Below, piece by piece: positions 58,633-64,000 of a DNA stretch of 64,000 nt. Numbering within the stretch: the first letter of the stretch is position 1; each line of letters begins with the position of its first letter. The position numbers and the translations under genes were made by a program. Source of the DNA: Phyto melanocephala (taxonomy: Eukaryota; Arthropoda; Insecta; Diptera; Rhinophoridae); NCBI GenBank assembly GCA_941918925.1, contig OW799233.1, positions 140,122,223-140,186,222 of the forward strand. The letters are read 5' to 3'. Below the pieces are notes generated by a model. That model saw nothing but the letters and a program-made list of their open reading frames with translations, was not told where the DNA came from and did not search any database.

Positions 58633-59252
58633 GGGTGGTTAAATTTTAAGGGCCCATGTTGAAGGTGAACTACAGCTAGTCTTTAAATTTGTTTTCTGCA
58701 TTTCACTTGACATTTCGCAATCTCAAACTTACTCAATTTGATCCGTGGAAAGATACGCAAATGAGCAACGCTTTAAAGTTATTCAGGTTTTTTATAAAAA
58801 TGGGCGTTCAAATCAAAATGCATTTTGTGCACTTTGTAATTCTTTTGATTAACATAATCGTTCAAATTCGTCCACAATCGGGAGAATTGTAAAAAATATT
58901 TAAATTTCTGGAAAACAGGTCTGTATAAAATGTTAGAAAATCTGTGAATGCCTTCTTAGTGCGTTGAATGGGAACCACTGGTGGTTTTTGCGATAGTGTG
59001 GCAAAAGAGCAGTCAACCTCGACTCATCATCATGCCAAACAATTGAGCATCAACATTGTCATTGAAAATTTGGACCATCAGATAGAGGAGTGGTACCAAG
59101 GATTGGGGGGGGGGGGGTAATTTTGTCGATATTTTGTTAAATACATAATTGAACTTTACAAATATCATCATTACAAAAAGAAATGATAATAGTTTCCTAA
59201 ATAATTTGTGTTTTATTTTAATTCATCATCGGTCCTTAAAATTTGACCACCC
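58633..59252 (+). mobile_element. mariner-superfamily deletion derivative nested in copy D
   Basis: GGGTGGTTAAATTTTAAGGG and GGTCCTTAAAATTTGACCACCC ends. HTH remnant with GTG in place of ATG (58745). A 13-G run at 59105-59117 disrupts the C-terminal remnant. Confidence 0.8.
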
Positions 59253-59299
59253 TTTATAATTTCGATATGCTACTAAAATGCTTTTGTAAATGTAGTCTT

Positions 59300-60200
59300 T
59301 TAGTAAAAGTGGGCGTTAAAGTAGGAGTGTCAATAAAGTTTCTGCTTATAAATACAACTTAGATATTTCAATATAGTCCTTTATTTTCCCAAAAACATTG
59401 TCAATAGAGAAATTACATGAATTTAAGATAAACCGTTATATGGGAGGTAGGCGTTAAAGTGGGCGTGTCACCTAAACTTTTTGGCACAACAATTACATTG
59501 ATTAGAAGGATATTTGTAGCAAATTTGATCATCATGCCTTTAATTTTGGCGGTTTTATGAGCTTTTAAATTTCATTAACGGTAGATAACGTGAAAAGTGG
59601 GCGTTATAGTAGGCGTGTCAAAGTTATTTTTGCGAATGAGCACAACTTAGATGTTTCAATATAGCCCTTTATTATTCCAAAATCTTTATTAATAGAGAAA
59701 TTATATGAATTTTAGTTAAAACGTTATATGGGAGGTGGGCGTAAAAGTGGGCGTGGCACCTAAATGTTCTGGCACAGTAATGATATTGCCTAGGGGGATA
59801 TACGTAGCAAATTTGATCATCATACCTCTAATTTTGGCGGTTTTATGAGCTTTAAATTTCATTAACGGGAGATAACGTGAAAAGTGGGCGTTATAGTAGG
59901 CGTGTCAAAGTTATTTTTGCGAATGAGCACAACTTAGGTGTTTCAATATAGCCTTTTATTATTCCAAAATCTTTATTAGTAGAGAAATTATATGAATTTT
60001 AGTTAAAACGTTATATGGGAGGTGGGCGTAAAAGTGGGCGTGGCACATTGATTTTCCGTTACAAAAAAGCCACTCACCAAAAAGCAGAGTGTGCAAAATT
60101 TCAGAGTCGTACATCCAATTTTGTTGCTTTTATGACGTTTTTGTTTTTAAATATACCGAAAAATACACTGTGCGGTATAAATTTTCGTACATTTTGATCG
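59300..60200. repeat. three ~285-bp tandem units with GTGGGCGTGGCAC boxes (copy D)
   Basis: Unit starts (AAAGTGGGCGTTA) are near 59308, 59597 and 59881, i.e. 289 and 284 bp apart. Units share TTATATGGGAGG(T)(A/G)GGCG, then GTGGGCGTG(T/G)CAC, and AGCTTTNAAATTTCATTAACG. Similarity is highest between units 2 and 3. Confidence 0.8.
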
Positions 60201-60500
60201 ATAACTCCTCTCCTAATGCATAGATTTAAATAATTTTCGGCGAAAGATATTGTTTTTACTCAGGAAATATATATTCGAAGTTTCATGAGTCTACGTTGAT
60301 GCGTTTGGACACAATTCCATTTTATTCGATGTTCGAAGGACACGGTTTTTTCGACCTACTCTTGCTTTTCGAGTTATAACTCTCTTCCTAATATTCCGAT
60401 TTAGCCCATTTTCAATACCAAACAAACCTTGTCTATAAGAAAGATTCTGGCAAAATTTGAGCCCCCTAGCTTTTTCGGTGCGACCTCTATCGTGCTTTCA

Positions 60501-60570
60501 ACAGACGGACAGACGGACAGACGGACAGACGGACAGACGGACAGACGGACAGACGGACAGACGGACGGAC
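60501..60570 (+). repeat. GACGGACA microsatellite, copy D (longest)
   Basis: About eight perfect 8-bp units in a row, ending GACGGACGGACATAGCTAG. The near-identical copy at 62260 is shorter by 24 bp. Confidence 0.93.
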
Positions 60571-60946
60571 ATAGCTAGATCGTCATCAAATCAAACCCTG
60601 ATTCAGAATATATATACTTTATGGGGTCTAAAATGGATATTTCGATGTGTTACAAACGGAATGACAAAATGAATATACCCCCACCATTTTTTTGGTGGCG
60701 GGTATAAAAAGTGGGCGTTAAAGTAGGAGTGGTATCCTATTAACCATTTCAGAATCTTAGTTATATTATGTGAAAATTTTAAAAAAATGGGTCAGCAGTC
60801 TGGCCTAAGGGTGCGTGAAATAAGGCGTGTCATTGAGGGGTATGTTTCTCAGACCTACCCGATATGCACACAAAATTTCATGAAAATTGGTCAAGCGTTT
60901 TCGGAGGAGTTTAATCACACCACGACACGATAATTTTATACACTGA

Positions 60947-62120
60947 ATTCCTTAATAATTCCATTTAAACTTTTAACCAAACACCGAACTATAAAAAGAT
61001 GAACCGTTTTTTTGTCTCTCCTGAAAAATTTTATTTTTTAAGATACGAGGTTGAGGAAGTAAGGCATCAATATATCATATTTTACAGTGCTGATTAAAGA
61101 GCCGTCTTTCAGTTCCTCTTAAGAAAGAGTATGACGATTTTAAAAAAATATTTTTAAGACAGATAGTTTTTAGATATTTATTTTGAACTAAGGTAATAGA
61201 TATATGCTAAATTTAATACAATATAATGTAAGGAAGCAAAACATTAAGTAAGAAGAAAAAACATGTTTTAATTTCAAGAAGAACAATAGATATTTTTAAA
61301 ATTTCTACTTACAATTTATTAGAATCGATCACGAAACCATTAATAAGTCTTAAAAACTTAACGATAACAAACTACAGAAACTTAAAAAAAATATAATGAA
61401 ACTTTAGCTTCAAAGCGGATATCGTTTGCTAAGCGTTTAAGCAGAAGAAAATAAAGATTGGCATGTAGAGAATTTACATATCCGTTTAGGAAATTGTCCA
61501 CAAATTATAGTTTTTACTATCTACAATATAATTTTGTTTCATTAAAGTTTTCTTTGTATGTTCTCTTTTAGTTTTATTGCTATTTTTTGCAATTTAACCG
61601 ATTTGAAGATTTTTTTTCTTATTCTAAATTGTTAGCAACGTTATTTCCTTTGTTTCATTAAAATGTATTTTTCAGCGACACTAGTAAAAGCAACTGTGAT
61701 GGGTGTAGTTAAATGTTCAGCTGTGACGATGTCTACAAAGCCCTGTGGGAGTTCGACTTAATGACACTAGACGCTACACTAATGGTCTTCAAGCTTAAAT
61801 CTACTTATCTTCTTGCGAAAACTAAAATGAAGCAAGACACAGCAGAGTAAAGTGCCAGTGGCTGGGAATTATTAGGATATGATCTAGTTTTTTTTTTCTT
61901 ATTTTATATTTTGCCTGCTTTTTTCATGTGACTTTTCTCTCGAATTTCTGTTTACACATTTTTTCCTATTTTTGTATTAACATGTTTACATCCTGTATGA
62001 CGATTAAGTATTTAACAACATTCGCATACAAACAAGCTAAAACTTTCAACGACTAATGCGACAAAACTTTTTAACTTTATGTATTGTCCCTTTTTACGGT
62101 TTCCTTTTCATTTCAAGAAT
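60947..62120. other. spacer between inverted HINE copies
   Basis: Apart from the Helitron-like terminus that ends at 60946, this spacer has no recognised feature. The 61670-61870 part is less AT-rich but has no long open frame. Confidence 0.4.
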
Positions 62121-62257
62121 TTTTATACCCGCCACCAAAAAAATGGTGGGGGTATATTCATTTTGTCATTCCGTTTGTAACACATCGAAATATCCATTTT
62201 AGACCCCATAAAGTATATATATTCTGAATCAGGGTTTGATTTGATGACGATCTAGCT

Positions 62258-62310
62258 ATGTCCGTCCGTCTGTCCGTCTGTCCGTCTGTCCGTCTGTCCG
62301 TCTGTTGAAA
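62258..62310 (-). repeat. GACGGACA microsatellite, copy E
   Basis: TCCGTCTG repeated about five times; three units fewer than in copy D. Confidence 0.92.
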
Positions 62311-63553
62311 GCACGATAGAGGTCGCACCGAAAAAGCTAGGGGGCTCAAATTTTGCCAGAATCTTTCTTATAGACAAAGTTTGTTTGGTATTGAAAATGG
62401 GCTAAATCGGAATATTAGGAAGAGAGTTATAACTCGAAAAGCAAGAGTAGGTCGAAAAAACCGTGTCCTTCGAACATCGAATAAAATGGAATTGTGTCCA
62501 AACGCATCAACGTAGACTCATGAAACTTCGAATATATATTTCCTGAGTAAAAACAATATCTTTCGCCGAAAATTATTTAAATCTATGCATTAGGAGAGGA
62601 GTTATCGATCAAAATGTACGAAAATTTATACCGCACAGTGTATTTTTCGGTATATTTAAAAACAAAAACGTCATAAAAGCAACAAAATTGGATGTACGAC
62701 TCTGAAATTTTGCACACTCTGCTTTTTGGTGAGTGGCTTTTTTGTAACGGAAAATCAATGTGCCACGCCCACTTTTACGCCCACCTCCCATATAACGTTT
62801 TAACTAAAATTCATATAATTTCTCTACTAATAAAGATTTTGGAATAATAAAGGGCTATATTGAAACACCTAAGTTGTGCTCATTCGCAAAAATAACTTTG
62901 ACACGCCTACTATAACGCCCACTTTTCACGTTATCTCCCGTTAATGAAATTTAAAGCTCATAAAACCGCCAAAATTAGAGGTATGATGATCAAATTTGCT
63001 ACGTATATCCCCCTAGGCAATATCATTACTGTGCCAGAACATTTAGGTGCCACGCCCACTTTTACGCCCACCTCCCATATAACGTTTTAACTAAAATTCA
63101 TATAATTTCTCTATTAATAAAGATTTTGGAATAATAAAGGGCTATATTGAAACATCTAAGTTGTGCTCATTCGCAAAAATAACTTTGACACGCCTACTAT
63201 AACGCCCACTTTTCACGTTATCTACCGTTAATGAAATTTAAAAGCTCATAAAACCGCCAAAATTAAAGGCATGATGATCAAATTTGCTACAAATATCCTT
63301 CTAATCAATGTAATTGTTGTGCCAAAAAGTTTAGGTGACACGCCCACTTTAACGCCTACCTCCCATATAACGGTTTATCTTAAATTCATGTAATTTCTCT
63401 ATTGACAATGTTTTTGGGAAAATAAAGGACTATATTGAAATATCTAAGTTGTATTTATAAGCAGAAACTTTATTGACACTCCTACTTTAACGCCCACTTT
63501 TACTAAAAGACTACATTTACAAAAGCATTTTAGTAGCATATCGAAATTATAAA

Positions 63554-64000
63554 GGGTGGTCAAATTTTAAGGACCGATGATGAATTAAAATAAAACACAA
63601 ATTATTTAGGAAACTATTATCATTTCTTTTTGTAATGATGATATTTGTAAAGTTCAATTATGTATTTAACAAAATATCGACAAAATTACCCCCCCCCCCA
63701 ATCCTTGGTACCACTCCTCTATCTGATGGTCCAAATTTTCAATGACAATGTTGATGCTCAATTGTTTGGCATGATGATGAGTCGAGGTTGACTGCTCTTT
63801 TGCCACACTATCGCAAAAACCACCAGTGGTTCCCATTCAACGCACTAAGAAGGCATTCACAGATTTTCTAACATTTTATACAGACCTGTTTTCCAGAAAT
63901 TTAAATATTTTTTACAATTCTCCCGATTGTGGACGAATTTGAACGATTATGTTAATCAAAAGAATTACAAAGTGCACAAAATGCATTTTGATTTGAACGC
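63554..64000 (-). mobile_element. mariner-superfamily deletion derivative nested in copy E (partial)
   Basis: GGGTGGTCAAATTTTAAGGACC at 63554 is the 3' terminus. It carries an 11-C run (63689-63699) equivalent to the G-run in copy D. The HTH end lies beyond the window. Confidence 0.8.

Larger units (their letters stand above)
58485..60710 (-). mobile_element. composite HINE, copy D
   Basis: Edge AAACAAGTAAGAGCACTATA, hairpin ATTCGGC-TGT-GCCGAAT, TTTTATACCCACCACCAA, mariner relic (58633-59252), three GTGGGCG-type tandem units (starting near 59308, 59597 and 59881), a long GACGGACA array, then TTGGTGGCGGGTATAAAAA at 60710. It is nearly identical, in opposite orientation, to the copy starting at 62121. 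Small ORFs at 58689, 60015 and 60457 recur in several copies only because the DNA is repeated. Confidence 0.87.
57989..60946 (-). mobile_element. Helitron-like element split by a SINE and composite HINE
   Basis: On the minus strand the 3' end is TTTGCTGGGTCAGCTAG at 57989, followed by T. This matches the end of a widespread insect Helitron-like family (plus-strand form CTAGCTGACCCNGCAAACG). The other end (60786-60946) holds ATGCACACAAAATTTCATGA, AATTGGTCAAGCGTTTTCGG, GGAGTTTAATCACA and ACGACACGATAATTTTATA, the characteristic opposite terminus of that family. Between them lie a SINE fragment (58157) and composite HINE copy D (58485-60710), so I infer two later insertions into one element. The 5' TC is present as TCAGTG, but the flank base is not the expected A. 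Confidence 0.55.
62121..64000 (+). mobile_element. composite HINE, copy E (cut by window end)
   Basis: It begins TTTTTATACCCGCCACCAAA and mirrors copy D base for base apart from a few differences: the microsatellite is 24 bp shorter, the G/C run is 11 instead of 13, and at least two substitutions were seen. The reverse-orientation mariner relic starts at 63554 and continues to the edge. The match to D stops exactly at the element's own end (60710/62121), so it looks like a second recent insertion rather than a larger segmental duplication. Confidence 0.87.

Noticed and set aside
60015..60197. 60-aa ORF (MGGGRKSGRGT...) recurring in copies A, D and E
   Set aside because: It lies in the tandem-repeat part of the composite HINE. 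It is conserved because the DNA copies are recent, is frame-broken in copy C, and resembles no protein family.
60501..60570. Regular short direct repeats that might suggest a CRISPR-like array
   Set aside because: They are perfect 8-bp GACGGACA units without spacers, in a eukaryotic repeat family known for this microsatellite.

Overview
The window looks like AT-rich, non-coding genomic DNA of a higher fly (Diptera: Brachycera, probably Calyptratae). The evidence is the strong A/T bias, Diptera-typical DINE-1/mini-me repeats with GACGGACA microsatellites, and insect-type piggyBac, Mag-clade Ty3/gypsy, Tc1/mariner, hAT and Helitron-like elements. I found no host protein-coding gene, rRNA or functional tRNA gene. 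The window is best read as an intergenic or long-intron region whose recognisable content is almost entirely transposable elements (TEs) of different ages.

Two coding regions are long, intact and convincing. One is a complete Mag-type Ty3/gypsy LTR retrotransposon (about 21614-26237, one 1412-aa Gag-Pol ORF, LTRs with no difference seen). The other is a complete piggyBac-like DNA transposon (33010-35612, 624-aa transposase, perfect 18-bp terminal inverted repeats (TIRs), TTAA duplication). The piggyBac has jumped into a ~616-bp internally deleted mariner-superfamily element (32427-35649) that keeps only the ends of its own transposase.

Layout. 1-5.5 kb: unassigned AT-rich DNA. 5.56-5.78 kb: RNase H scrap of a non-LTR retrotransposon. 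6.43-7.17 kb: Helitron-like element with five ~121-bp repeats. 9.8-11.2 kb: a tRNA-derived SINE, a dead Tc1 transposase and a small Helitron-like element. 14.35-17.05 kb: first composite HINE (Helentron-associated element, DINE-1/mini-me type) carrying the mariner relic. 19.3-20.5 kb: dead piggyBac. 21.6-26.2 kb: LTR retrotransposon, followed by a reverse-strand SINE. 27.9-28.3 kb: decayed HINE. 32.4-35.65 kb: mariner derivative with nested piggyBac. 39.0-39.9 kb: hAT-like element rich in ATCGATAT. 41.4-42.3 kb: HINE of another subfamily. 44-47.2 kb: possible hAT relic, third piggyBac relic and a 517-bp MITE (short non-autonomous DNA element). 49.0-50.2 kb: MITE containing a 161-bp hairpin MITE. 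52.0-52.3 kb: dead mariner-type transposase. 54.7-56.6, 58.5-60.7 and 62.1-64.0 kb: three more composite HINEs, the last two almost identical and in opposite orientation. 56.8-57.5 kb: another MITE. 58.0-60.9 kb: Helitron-like element that seems to be split by a SINE and a composite HINE.

The most interesting structure is the composite family. At four loci the same mariner relic sits at the same position inside a HINE, and in the three copies visible there it carries the same loss of the ATG start, which the stand-alone copy keeps. The nested pair therefore appears to have spread as one unit, with GC-box-rich ~285-bp tandem repeats and a variable 8-bp microsatellite as passengers.
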